Part shown: piece after piece, positions 26,649 to 34,723 of the stretch
Layout of the letters: each line of letters opens with the position of its first letter
Numbering within the stretch: the first letter of the stretch is position 1
Assembly: GCA_944325875.1 (NCBI GenBank)
Contig: CALVBU010000014.1
Coordinates: forward strand, 1 to 61,346
Direction: 5' to 3'
DNA length: 61,346 nucleotides
Source: Candidatus Gastranaerophilales bacterium
GTDB lineage: Bacteria; Cyanobacteriota; Vampirovibrionia; Gastranaerophilales; Gastranaerophilaceae
The notes under the pieces: generated by a model
What the model was told of the DNA's origin: nothing
What the model saw: only the letters and a program-made list of their open reading frames with translations
The model's database searches: none
Program-made: the position numbers and the translations under genes

Positions 26649-27510
26649 ATGCAAAACTCAATTATAGCTTCAAAACTTAGAGGGGGGGGGGGGCTTAACA
26701 ACCAATAATACAAGTATAACTAACCTTCGCCTCTTAATCCATTTACATTTATTTTATTTAGATCAAGTTGATTTTTTTATAAAAAAATTAAAAAATATAT
26801 ACTATTGCAACATTGATTTGTATGTTACACTTACAAAAAATGACCCAAATGTTATACAAAAAATAAAAGACTCTTTTCCGAATGCTAAAATTATACTCGT
26901 TGATAACTTCGGATTTGACATATATCCGTTTATTAAAATAATCAAAAGAATTAATGCATCAGATTATGACTTAATATTAAAAATACATTCCAAAAAGAAG
27001 CTAAAAGACAGAAAAAAAATATTAAAACCTTTAATATGGAATAAAAAAACTTTTAGAAAAGCAATAAATATGTTTATACAAAATAAACAACTTGGAATGC
27101 TAGGACACAAGATTCTTATCATAGACGGAGGTAGTCCTGAAGAAAATGAATTATTATTACCTATCCTAAAAAAATTAAATATACCATTGTTTATTTATAA
27201 AAATTTTATTCCAGGTTCAATGTTTTTTATAAGAAGCTGTATTATAAAAAAATTACAAGAAATTAATCTTCAAGATAAAGAATTTTATTATATTCATACC
27301 CCCAATATCCACTATGGAACTCCAGCACACGCACTTGAAAGAATCTTCGGAATCGTTACTGAATATGAAGGATACTACATAGACGATACTAAGAATAAAT
27401 TACTCAAATTTATTCATAAACTAATTAATATACAAAATTATAAAAAACATAAAATAATTAAATTTTTTGGAATAAAAATTAAATTAAAAAGAAAGAAAAA
27501 CTTGACTTAA
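26649..27510 (+). CDS. Phase-variable RgpF-type glycosyltransferase (out of frame)
   Basis: SD AGGAGG and ATG 26649 open MQNSIIASKLR, then 12 G (26682-26693). In the present phase it stops at 26706. Deleting one G joins it to a 286-residue frame: TNLRLLIHLHLFYLDQVD, DLYVTLTKN, DNFGFDIYPFIK, ILKIHSKKK, FIPGSMFFIRS, GTPAHALERIFG. These match the rhamnan synthesis F family (PF05045), which modifies surface polysaccharide. The 862-bp span is 3n+1, so one G separates OFF from ON. The shorter internal TTG reading at 26818 would lack the N-terminal domain. Confidence 0.75.
26682..26693 (+). repeat. Poly-G contingency tract (12 G) in glycosyltransferase
   Basis: A run of 12 G lies 33 bases into the coding sequence, in AT-rich DNA. 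Tract changes of -1 or +2 restore the frame. Homopolymer runs of this length in reading frames are the standard substrate for slipped-strand phase variation. Confidence 0.8.
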
Positions 27511-27529
27511 ATTTTGCTTATGTTAAATT
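27502..27529 (+). promoter_or_regulatory. Promoter of the Trp leader unit
   Basis: TTGACT (27502-27507), a 16-bp spacer and TAAATT (27524-27529), overlapping the end of the glycosyltransferase gene, lie 27 bases before the leader-peptide ATG. Confidence 0.55.
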
Positions 27530-27555
27530 AGAAAAGCAAAAGGAAATTAATAATT

Positions 27556-27630
27556 ATGCCAAACTTAAATTTAAACACTCAATCTTGGTGGCACCTGTCA
27601 AAAGAGACAGGTAATTTAAGCTGGCAATAA
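27556..27630 (+). CDS. Trp-rich attenuator leader peptide
   Basis: The 24-codon ORF has SD AAAGGAA and three Trp codons: adjacent TGG-TGG at codons 11-12 (QSWWHL) and one at codon 23. The Trp pair sits directly before arm 1 of the attenuator. Three Trp in 24 residues is far above background in this window. It serves as a sensor of charged tRNA-Trp, by analogy with trpL. Confidence 0.8.
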   Translation: MPNLNLNTQSWWHLSKETGNLSWQ

Positions 27631-27688
27631 TCTGATATTGTTTTGAAATTTTAAATGACCTGTACTCTTTATGTACAGGTCATTTTTT
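27593..27688 (+). promoter_or_regulatory. Transcription attenuator (arms 1-4 and terminator)
   Basis: Arm 1 ACCTGTC (27593-27599) pairs with arm 2 GACAGGT (27606-27612). Arm 2, extended as ACAGGTAATTTAA, pairs with TTAAATGACCTGT (27651-27663) with one mismatch as antiterminator. Arm 3 AAATGACCTGTAC (27653-27665) pairs perfectly over 13 bp with arm 4 (27673-27685), followed by T-run 27683-27688. This is the textbook trp-type layout: a ribosome stalled at WW masks arm 1, frees arm 2 and prevents termination. Confidence 0.82.
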
Positions 27689-27723
27689 GTTGTTATCAGA
27701 TTATTAGAAAAGGAATATTAGAA

Positions 27724-28905
27724 ATGAAAACAGATAAAATAACATTTACCAACTCAAATATAGGATTAGGATTAAAAGCTGCAAGCAAAATTGTAGCAAT
27801 ACAAGAAGGAGGTGCAGGATTATCAAACATTAGATTTATACAGGACACAGCAACAGGGCTTGTTCCAAAAGCTGTTTTTGCAAGAAGCAAAGCTGATTTG
27901 GGCGAAAATTCATTCTTAGAATTATCAGAATCTGCCCTTGTATATTATTGTCCTGCTTTATTAGGAAAAATCTTCAAAAACATTTATGCAAAAAAACTTT
28001 CTCCAGAATTAAAAAAACAACTTTCTACACCTGCCGAAAAGTTGTTAAAAGAAGGAAAAAATACAAAAACACTAATGCCAGTAAAAGCAGCAATTGCTCT
28101 TGGCGCATTTGCTATCCCACTAGTCGAATTCACCCTAAATTACATAAAAAATTTAATGACCTTAAAAGTGTTTAAACAAGGAAATTTTGAAAACATTGCG
28201 AACCTAAATAAAAATAAAAAAGAAGATATAGAATTTAACAAAAAAGTCGAAAAAAGTGCCAAGAAAAATATTTTAACAGCAGCAGGAATTTATGCAGGAT
28301 GTCTTGGCCTTGGAACGTTATTAGCCAGCAAAGGAAAAAATTCCAAAACCCTTCAAAACATTTCTGAACTGATTTTGGCTCCAGGCACAAAACTTTTTAA
28401 GAATAATAAGAAAAAAGCAGACTTTATAAATAAATACTTTAGCATTGATTTTGCAGATAATAATGGCAAGTTCGCACTAAGTAAAGGGCAGCTAACCTCT
28501 TGTGTACTTGTTGGTGGCGCAGGATACTTTGGAGCTTCAAAAGATAGAGGCAAACAAAACTTTTTAGAAACTTTATTCAGATTTCCGTTAGTAGGATTGT
28601 ATATAATTTGCGGAAATGAACTTTTAGAAAAAGGATTTAGAAAACTGCTTTATAAAAACAATAAATGTCGAGATCTAATTAACAAAAAACTTGAAGTTCC
28701 AGCATTAAAAGACCTCAAAAAAATTGCAGAGAACAAAGGTGGAAACGTAAATGAAATCTATAAAAAACTATTAAAACAAAAATGTTTTATCGCTGGAGTT
28801 CCGCTATTATTTGGAATAGGTGTAATGGGATTTTTTATCGCAGGAACATCTAATCTATTTACAAAATACAGATACAATAAAACACAACAAAATAATGTAA
28901 GATAA
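27724..28905 (+). CDS. Membrane protein of unknown function under Trp attenuation
   Basis: The 393-residue product starts MKTDKITFTNSNIGLGLKAA at an ATG with SD AAAGGAA. It has several probable membrane or amphipathic helices (VKAAIALGAFAIPLVEF, ILTAAGIYAGCLGLG, FPLVGLYIICG, FIAGVPLLFGIGVMGFF) separated by Lys/Asn-rich segments. It contains no Trp at all, which fits synthesis during Trp shortage. The N-terminal ITFTN motif resembles that of other small membrane proteins here. No transporter family is recognised. Confidence 0.75.
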   Translation: MKTDKITFTNSNIGLGLKAASKIVAIQEGGAGLSNIRFIQDTATGLVPKAVFARSKADLGENSFLELSESALVYYCPALLGKIFKNIYAKKLSPELKKQLSTPAEKLLKEGKNTKTLMPVKAAIALGAFAIPLVEFTLNYIKNLMTLKVFKQGNFENIANLNKNKKEDIEFNKKVEKSAKKNILTAAGIYAGCLGLGTLLASKGKNSKTLQNISELILAPGTKLFKNNKKKADFINKYFSIDFADNNGKFALSKGQLTSCVLVGGAGYFGASKDRGKQNFLETLFRFPLVGLYIICGNELLEKGFRKLLYKNNKCRDLINKKLEVPALKDLKKIAENKGGNVNEIYKKLLKQKCFIAGVPLLFGIGVMGFFIAGTSNLFTKYRYNKTQQNNVR

Positions 28906-28975
28906 ATATACTGTAAAAAGAAATTCAAAAAGCTTAATTAAAATTAACAATATAAAAAAAATAGCAAAATAATTC

Positions 28976-29095
28976 TTTTACTATTTTTCACACGAAAATA
29001 TTGTATTCCATGCTACCAATACTAAATCTAAGAATCAAGCTAAATTAGACGCTTCTATTCAGGATTTGATAAATAAAAGCTCTTTGGATAAATAA
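28976..29095 (+). pseudogene. Possible C-terminal remnant of a lost gene
   Basis: An open stretch without a start codon encodes HATNTKSKNQAKLDASIQ and ends LINKSSLDK at a stop at 29093. There is no SD, and the region is otherwise non-coding. It could be the decayed 3' end of a gene like its upstream neighbour, or chance. Confidence 0.25.
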
Positions 29096-29133
29096 ATAAT
29101 CAAAAATAAACTAAACTGATAAAATTTTTCAAC

Positions 29134-29162
29134 AAAAAAGAGAGCTTTCAGCTCTCTTTTTT
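29134..29162. terminator. Bidirectional terminator
   Basis: The AAAAAAGAGAGCT / AGCTCTCTTTTTT hairpin lies between the convergent membrane-protein region and the 29201 gene. Confidence 0.85.
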
Positions 29163-29200
29163 ATCATACATAATTTTCCACGAATATAACTTTTCCTAGG

Positions 29201-29596
29201 TTATTCAATCTCAGTCAAATGCAAGGTAACAGCATCATTAATATCATTTACACCATATTTTTTATCTAATTGTTTTGATTTTGAAGAACTGTAAGCCTCA
29301 AATATTTTATAGTCGCATATAAGCCCTGCACTTACCACTGCGGTAGCAGCCAACGTTTTCCCTATATGACCAAATTTTGATTTATAATAAGTTAATACTC
29401 CTGCAAGAATTGACAATACACCAAATGACTTTCGTAAAATAGAGCTTTTGCGATGCATAACACGATTTTGTGCAATAAATTCATCTTGTTTGTCTTTATC
29501 AATAATAACATATCTACCACAACTGGCATCATAATTATCCATATAATATACAACTTTTGAATTATCTATTTTTCCAATTTTTTGTGCATAAAACAT
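29201..29596 (-). CDS. Hypothetical protein with two membrane helices
   Basis: The 131-residue product has a soluble N-terminal part (SKVVYYMDNYDASCGRYVI), then helices SILRKSFGVLSILAGVLTYY and IGKTLAATAVVSAGLI, and a charged tail. SD AAAGGAAT lies upstream. The GKT string is not a P-loop. No family recognised. Confidence 0.6.
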   Translation of the reverse strand: MFYAQKIGKIDNSKVVYYMDNYDASCGRYVIIDKDKQDEFIAQNRVMHRKSSILRKSFGVLSILAGVLTYYKSKFGHIGKTLAATAVVSAGLICDYKIFEAYSSSKSKQLDKKYGVNDINDAVTLHLTEIE

Positions 29597-29851
29597 CGCA
29601 TATTCCTTTTATTAAAGTACACATATAATTAAATACTAAAATATTTTTTTTTGCTATAAATTATTACAAACGTAAAAAATCCTAAAAAATGTCGATAAGC
29701 TCCCGAATATGAAACCCTCAAGTAATAATATATTACAAACAAGTTGCATGAATAACCTCTGCGTTGAACTGATTTCACTAATGAAACAATCCACTCAAGA
29801 ATACTATAATATGAGAATTATTTTGGGGTTGGACAGTGTCTAACCAACTAG

Positions 29852-30259
29852 CTATGTATTTTCTTTATTCAAAATATTATTAATTATGAGTAGAATCAAA
29901 TATGCAACTAACGTTATTAAAATAGGATAGAATGATAACAAATAAATAATCAGCATTAAACCAAGTAGTATTTTCCCTAATAAACATATAAATTTATTTT
30001 CGTAAATTTTATATTCTTTTTCAAAAAAATATAAAGTTAATACCCTATTTTTGTTATATATAACGAATAAATAATATGCTAGTGGTATTGCTAAAACATA
30101 TATTGAAATCAGCATAACTAACAATGGTACAATCCAACCTACCATTCCCCAATTTTCGTCAACAAATACATAAGCATAACTTAACATAAATGACACTACA
30201 ACACTAAGCCAACTCCAAAAAGCATACATTTGTATGAATTTAATACATTTATTATTCAT
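29852..30259 (-). CDS. Hypothetical four-helix membrane protein
   Basis: The 135-residue, Trp- and Tyr-rich protein has about four hydrophobic segments (residues 12-32, 40-67, 90-105, 108-130). It has no recognisable transporter motif. It lies just downstream of tRNA-Leu on the same strand. The preceding 255 bases (29597-29851) hold no convincing gene. Confidence 0.6.
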   Translation of the reverse strand: MNNKCIKFIQMYAFWSWLSVVVSFMLSYAYVFVDENWGMVGWIVPLLVMLISIYVLAIPLAYYLFVIYNKNRVLTLYFFEKEYKIYENKFICLLGKILLGLMLIIYLLSFYPILITLVAYLILLIINNILNKENT

Positions 30260-30308
30260 TGTTATTATTTAATCACCTCAAGATATATCTAATTAAATTT
30301 ATATAATT

Positions 30309-30390
30309 TGTCGAAGAAGGGACTCGAACCCTCAAGGCATTAACCACATGAACCTGAATCATGCGCGTCTACCAATTCCGCCACTTCGAC
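30309..30390 (-). tRNA. tRNA-Leu (CAG)
   Basis: The 82-nt class II tRNA reads GTCGAAGTGGCGGAATTGGT at its 5' end, with anticodon loop TTCAGGT (anticodon CAG), a long variable arm and T-loop GGTTCGAGTCC. The acceptor stem GTCGAAG/CTTCGAC is perfect with A73. CCA is not encoded, unlike the initiator tRNA gene at 1852. Confidence 0.95.
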
Positions 30391-30520
30391 ATTTACTTAT
30401 ATTTCCTTTTTCAAGTTTCAAAATTTTTACGTTGCCTACGTGGCGGATGTATTCGTCCCTCATACCCTCTCGAAAAACGATAATCAATCGTTTTCTCGGC
30501 ACAGTGCCACTTCGACATTT
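30380..30520. repeat. 15-bp repeat of tRNA-Leu 5' end with internal hairpin
   Basis: GCCACTTCGACATTT occurs at 30380-30394 (5' end of tRNA-Leu) and again at 30506-30520, 126 bp apart. Between them is a hairpin AAAACGAT (30474-30481) / ATCGTTTT (30487-30494). The arrangement resembles an attachment-site duplication left by an integrated element that has mostly decayed, or a partial tRNA duplication. No integrase gene is present. Confidence 0.5.
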
Positions 30521-30558
30521 TCAAGCAAACTGCAATACTCAAGATTTTCCTCAGATGC

Positions 30559-31158
30559 TTACTTCACATTTTTGAAAAATTCTTCTGATATTAATTGAGA
30601 ATATTTAGATTTCTCATTTGCAGAAATCAATAATCTGCTTTCACCATCTTTAGTTTCTGCAACTGAAATTATACCAGATATATCTCCTATTGGCAATTTA
30701 CTTACTTTTGCATTAAATCTAACATAAGGACAAGTTTTTCCATATGAATTCATACTTCCACGTTTTGTAACATGCAATTCATCTATCGAAATAGCTTGAT
30801 ATCTCACTTTAGAAATTACATCTTTTAGCTTTGATTCAATGTTTTCTGACTGCAAATCTTCTTTAGTTAGCAATGGTTTCTTATTTGAATCAACTACAAT
30901 TAGTTTTTGTCCAGAAGCTTTATGTTCTGCTACAACAGCATTATAACCAAACATGCCAGCAGCTTTTTCAAGCTCAAATTCTTCGTTAATAGCCGAAAAA
31001 TCCCCAACCTTTTTAGCACGTTCCAAAATAGTTTCTTGAGAAGGATTAAACCACTTAGAAGTGTATTGCATAACCCATTCTTTACCACCTAAAGACAAAA
31101 AGCCCACTACAGCTAAAGCTATAATAATTGCTCTTATTAAATTTCTTAAACATCCCAT
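30559..31158 (-). CDS. Hypothetical membrane-anchored protein, 199 residues
   Basis: It starts MGCLRNLIRAIIIALAVVGF, one N-terminal membrane helix, then an extracytoplasmic or cytosolic globular domain with YVRFNAKVSKLPIGDISGII. Cys3 is close to the start but there is no lipobox. It is divergent from mutS, 39 bp apart. No family recognised. Confidence 0.65.
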   Translation of the reverse strand: MGCLRNLIRAIIIALAVVGFLSLGGKEWVMQYTSKWFNPSQETILERAKKVGDFSAINEEFELEKAAGMFGYNAVVAEHKASGQKLIVVDSNKKPLLTKEDLQSENIESKLKDVISKVRYQAISIDELHVTKRGSMNSYGKTCPYVRFNAKVSKLPIGDISGIISVAETKDGESRLLISANEKSKYSQLISEEFFKNVK

Positions 31159-31197
31159 ATTGATATCCTCTTTTCATGCTATAATCTAATTATAATT

Positions 31198-33774
31198 ATG
31201 ACAAAATCTGAAATCAATAACATTAATACTAAAGATGTCGACATAGCAAAACTAACACCTGTCATGCAACAGTATTTGGAGAATAAGAGATTAAACCCTG
31301 ATGCTGTTTTGTTATATAGATTAGGTGATTTTTACGAAACTTTTTTTGAAGATGCTGTGTTACTCTCAAAAGAGCTTGAACTCACTCTTACAGGAAGAGA
31401 AGCCGGTGCTGAATATGGCAGAATTCCACTTGCAGGAATCCCTGCTAAAGCTATTACTGGATATTTGGAAAAACTTGTCAGCAAGAATATTAAAGTTGCA
31501 ATTTGCGATCAATTAGAAGACCCTAAATTTGCAAAAGGACTTGTAAAAAGAGGAGTCACCCGTGTAATAACCGCAGGAACTCTTACAGAAAGCGACTTTT
31601 TAAAACAAAACACAAACAACTACATTTGTGCAATGTTTAAAGATGAAAAAAGCGATATGTACGGGTTTGCATACGCTGATATTTCTACAGGCGAATTCAA
31701 AACAACCCAAGCTCCACTAAACTTAGTCCAGGCAGAGCTCACAAGAATTTCGCCATCAGAAATTATTGCGCCATCGGTTGCACAAAAAGTAATGCCGTTT
31801 CAGATTGTCCCTGAAGAAAAAATTGATTTACCTGAAAACATTCAAAAACTTTATAACTGCTCAAAAATTCCTGCAAATGTTTTCTCTGCAGAATTTGCTA
31901 GCAACAACCTAAAAGCAGTATTTGAGACAAAAAGTCTTGAGAGCTTTGGATTTTCTAAATACAAACTTGGATTTAGAGCAGCAGGAGCACTCCTTGCCTA
32001 TGTTTGGGAAACTTTAAAAAATAATATTCCTAAATTTGAAAGAATAGAGACCTACGAGCTTTCTGAATACATGATTATGGATGGAAGCACAAGAAAAAAC
32101 TTAGAACTCGTAGAAACATTAAGAGAAAAAAATAAATACGGGTCTCTTCTTTGGGCTGTTGATAAAACAAAAACCAATATGGGGGCAAGACTTTTAAGAA
32201 ATTGGATTTGCCAACCGCTTAAAGATGTTAAATCCATTTTAAAAAGACAAAATTCTATTACGGAATTTGTAGAAAAAACAGATTTAAGAAAGTCTATTAT
32301 CGAATTATTAGAAAGAATCTATGATATCCAAAGACTTTCTACAAGAATCAGTAACAGTTCTGCAAGTCCAAGAGATTTTATCAGTCTTAAAGAATCACTT
32401 TCAATATTGCCAGAACTTTTATCTTGTGCAAATCAACTTGAATATAATCCGCTTAGCAAAATTAATGAATACATAGAAGAAATAAATGACTTCACATCAT
32501 TAATTGAAAGAACCCTACTTGAAAATCCTCCAATTGTAATAAAAGAGGGTGGAATTATCAAACCAGGAGTTAACGGGGAATTAGATTATTTTAGAGATTT
32601 GCTGACTGGCGGAGAAAACTGGCTCAAAGAATTTGAAGAAACTGAAAGAGAAAAAACAGGAATTAAAAATTTAAGAGTAAGTTATAACAAAGTATTCGGG
32701 TATTTCATAGAAGTTACAAATTCCAACTTGAATATGGTTCCTGCTGAATACATCAGAAAGCAGACTCTTACTAACGGTGAACGATTTATTACAGAAGAAC
32801 TGAAAAAACACGAAGATGACGTTCTTTCTGCAAAATTTAAATCAACAGAACTTGAATATAAATTGTACTGTGATTTTAGAGAATATTCAAAAGAGTTTGT
32901 AACTAAAATAAGAGAAATTGCTGAATGTATAGCTAATACAGACGTATTATCATCACTAGCGGAAGTTGCAGTAGAAAATAACTATTGCAAACCGGAAATT
33001 GATGAATCCGATGATTTTATTGTCAAAAACGGCAGACATCCTGTTTTGGAAAAAATTCTACCGCTTGGTGAATATGTTGCAAATAACTTAGAACTAAAAT
33101 GTAATACCACAGACTCAACTCAATTTATGATTTTAACAGGGCCGAATATGGCAGGTAAATCAACTTATATGCGTCAAAATGCATTAATCGCATTACTTGC
33201 ACAAATTGGGTCTTGGGTTCCTGCAGATTACGTAAAACTCGGAGTTATTGACAAAATTTTCACAAGGGTTGGAGCATCTGATGATTTAACCCTCGGTCAA
33301 TCTACATTTATGGTAGAAATGATTGAGACATCTTATATTTTAAACTCTGCAACTGATAGAAGCTTTATTTTGCTTGATGAAATAGGCAGAGGGACAAGCA
33401 CGTATGACGGAGTTGCTATTGCTTGGTCTGTTGCGGAATACATCGCAACTAGAATTAAAGCCCGCACTATTTTTGCAACTCACTATCACGAATTGAATGT
33501 AATGACAAACACATATCCGCAAATTAAAAATTACAGAATTACTATCGCTGAAGAAAATGGTGAAATTGAATTCTTAAGAAAAATTGTTCAAGGCGGAGCA
33601 AGCAAAAGTTACGGTATACAAGTTGCAAAAATGGCAGGACTTCCAAATACAGTCATCAAAAGATCACAAGACCTTATGAATAAAATGCAGCGAGATTTTT
33701 CAAATAACTTATCTACACGCAAAAAATCTTCAGATACAGAATTATCAGTTCCGCAACTTAATTTATTCAATTAG
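31198..33774 (+). CDS. mutS: DNA mismatch repair protein MutS
   Basis: The 858-residue protein has the mismatch-reading motif GDFYETFFEDA near residue 42, connector and lever domains, the Walker A GPNMAGKSTYMRQ, Walker B LLDEIGRGTSTYDG and ATHYHEL. It recognises mispairs and small loops. It bears on this window because mismatch repair limits slippage in the poly-G tracts, and the gene is intact. Full typical length. Confidence 0.97.
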   Translation: MTKSEINNINTKDVDIAKLTPVMQQYLENKRLNPDAVLLYRLGDFYETFFEDAVLLSKELELTLTGREAGAEYGRIPLAGIPAKAITGYLEKLVSKNIKVAICDQLEDPKFAKGLVKRGVTRVITAGTLTESDFLKQNTNNYICAMFKDEKSDMYGFAYADISTGEFKTTQAPLNLVQAELTRISPSEIIAPSVAQKVMPFQIVPEEKIDLPENIQKLYNCSKIPANVFSAEFASNNLKAVFETKSLESFGFSKYKLGFRAAGALLAYVWETLKNNIPKFERIETYELSEYMIMDGSTRKNLELVETLREKNKYGSLLWAVDKTKTNMGARLLRNWICQPLKDVKSILKRQNSITEFVEKTDLRKSIIELLERIYDIQRLSTRISNSSASPRDFISLKESLSILPELLSCANQLEYNPLSKINEYIEEINDFTSLIERTLLENPPIVIKEGGIIKPGVNGELDYFRDLLTGGENWLKEFEETEREKTGIKNLRVSYNKVFGYFIEVTNSNLNMVPAEYIRKQTLTNGERFITEELKKHEDDVLSAKFKSTELEYKLYCDFREYSKEFVTKIREIAECIANTDVLSSLAEVAVENNYCKPEIDESDDFIVKNGRHPVLEKILPLGEYVANNLELKCNTTDSTQFMILTGPNMAGKSTYMRQNALIALLAQIGSWVPADYVKLGVIDKIFTRVGASDDLTLGQSTFMVEMIETSYILNSATDRSFILLDEIGRGTSTYDGVAIAWSVAEYIATRIKARTIFATHYHELNVMTNTYPQIKNYRITIAEENGEIEFLRKIVQGGASKSYGIQVAKMAGLPNTVIKRSQDLMNKMQRDFSNNLSTRKKSSDTELSVPQLNLFN

Positions 33775-33875
33775 TTCTAAATTTTTGTAAAAATATTTTG
33801 AAAACCTAACAAAATAATGTATTTTTTGACTTTAAACTTATATTCATAAGTATGTTTAAACTTTAGGAGTAAATT

Positions 33876-34388
33876 ATGCCTGTAAGTCTTAATCCACATA
33901 TAACATTTAAAGCAGAAAACATTCAAGATAATGTTAAACAAACTCCGAATGAACAGGCTACAAAAACTGAAACACAGCAGGCTATTCAAGAGCAAAATAA
34001 TCAGGATAAATTTTTAAATTCTCAAGACAAAAAAGAACCTGAAACAAAAAAAACACTAAAACAAAGACTTGCATCTATATTAAAGTTTTTCATAGCAACT
34101 GAAGAAATTACAAAAGGGACTGCAAAAGGCGCAATTTACGGAACACTAACCGGAGGATTAATAATGGGTGCAGGCTGGTTCTTTGGAGCTTTACCAAAAG
34201 GAATGAAAAACGTAAATTCTTTAGTCGAAGTATTTAAGCATCCTTTCAGATCTATAAGCAGCAAAACCAAAATTACAGCGGGCATTACGGCTGTAGGAAT
34301 TGCTGCATACCATATAGTAAAAGGGAACTTGCAAGCAAATTTACAAAAAACATTTATTGATCAAAAATTAAAAAATAAAAATAACTAA
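33876..34388 (+). CDS. Small membrane protein with N-terminal TFKA motif
   Basis: The 170-residue protein starts MPVSLNPHITFKAENIQ, followed by a Gln/Thr/Lys-rich linker, a GTAKGAIYGTLTGGLIMGAGWFFG membrane-like segment broken by Gly, and a second helix (AGITAVGIAAYHIV). SD TTAGGAG. The start resembles those of other proteins at 20341, 27724, 41427 and 42012. It overlaps the XRE stop by 4 bases. Confidence 0.65.
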   Translation: MPVSLNPHITFKAENIQDNVKQTPNEQATKTETQQAIQEQNNQDKFLNSQDKKEPETKKTLKQRLASILKFFIATEEITKGTAKGAIYGTLTGGLIMGAGWFFGALPKGMKNVNSLVEVFKHPFRSISSKTKITAGITAVGIAAYHIVKGNLQANLQKTFIDQKLKNKNN

Positions 34389-34606
34389 CTCTGATCTTCT
34401 AACAATTTGCAAATATCTATATTTAAAGCATTAGCTAACTTGTTTAAAGTCTTTATTGTCACGTTTTGCTTACCGTTTTCAATTTTACCAATATATTTTT
34501 CATGCACATCTATTAACTCTGCAAGAGCGGCTTGCGTTAATCTCTTTTTGGTTCTCTCTACTTTGACATTTAACGCAATTCTATCAAAAAGTTCTTCATC
34601 GTTCAT
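34385..34606 (-). CDS. Small XRE-family transcriptional regulator
   Basis: The 73-residue single HTH_3 domain is ERTKKRLTQAALAELIDVH, then EKYIGKIENGKQNVTI and ANALNIDICKLLED. It is close in size and layout to the 7773 regulator. It is divergent from the pilin at 34724 with a clear palindrome between (34619-34638). Confidence 0.87.
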   Translation of the reverse strand: MNDEELFDRIALNVKVERTKKRLTQAALAELIDVHEKYIGKIENGKQNVTIKTLNKLANALNIDICKLLEDQS

Positions 34607-34618
34607 ATTATCATGATA

Positions 34619-34638
34619 AGAGTATTTTGATACTCTTA
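34619..34638. promoter_or_regulatory. Palindromic operator candidate upstream of XRE and pilin
   Basis: AAGAGTA-TTTTGA-TACTCTT is a perfect 7-bp inverted repeat 12 bases upstream of the XRE start. Two direct TAGTATTA copies follow toward the pilin promoter. It is likely bound by the adjacent regulator (inference). Confidence 0.5.
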
Positions 34639-34675
34639 AAACAATATATAGTATTACTAAATGTAGTATTATATA

Positions 34676-34704
34676 TTGACATAAATTATAAAATTATTTA
34701 TACT
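34676..34704 (+). promoter_or_regulatory. Promoter of the 34724 pilin gene
   Basis: TTGACA (34676-34681), a 17-bp spacer and TATACT (34699-34704) form a near-consensus promoter 20 bases before the start codon, with SD GAGGAGG. Confidence 0.7.
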
Positions 34705-34723
34705 TTACATTAGAGGAGGGAAG

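Noticed and set aside
26818-27510. Glycosyltransferase starting at TTG 26818
   Set aside because: It would lack the conserved LLIHLHLFYLDQ start and has no SD; the G-run frame from 26649 explains the upstream coding similarity.
29709-29843. 44-codon open frame starting MKPSSNNILQTS in the gap 29597-29851
   Set aside because: It has no SD, no similarity I recognise and an unremarkable composition; an ORF of this length is expected by chance.
29820-29845. Terminator in GGTTGGACAGTGTCTAACC
   Set aside because: The symmetric core leaves almost no loop, and no T-run follows.
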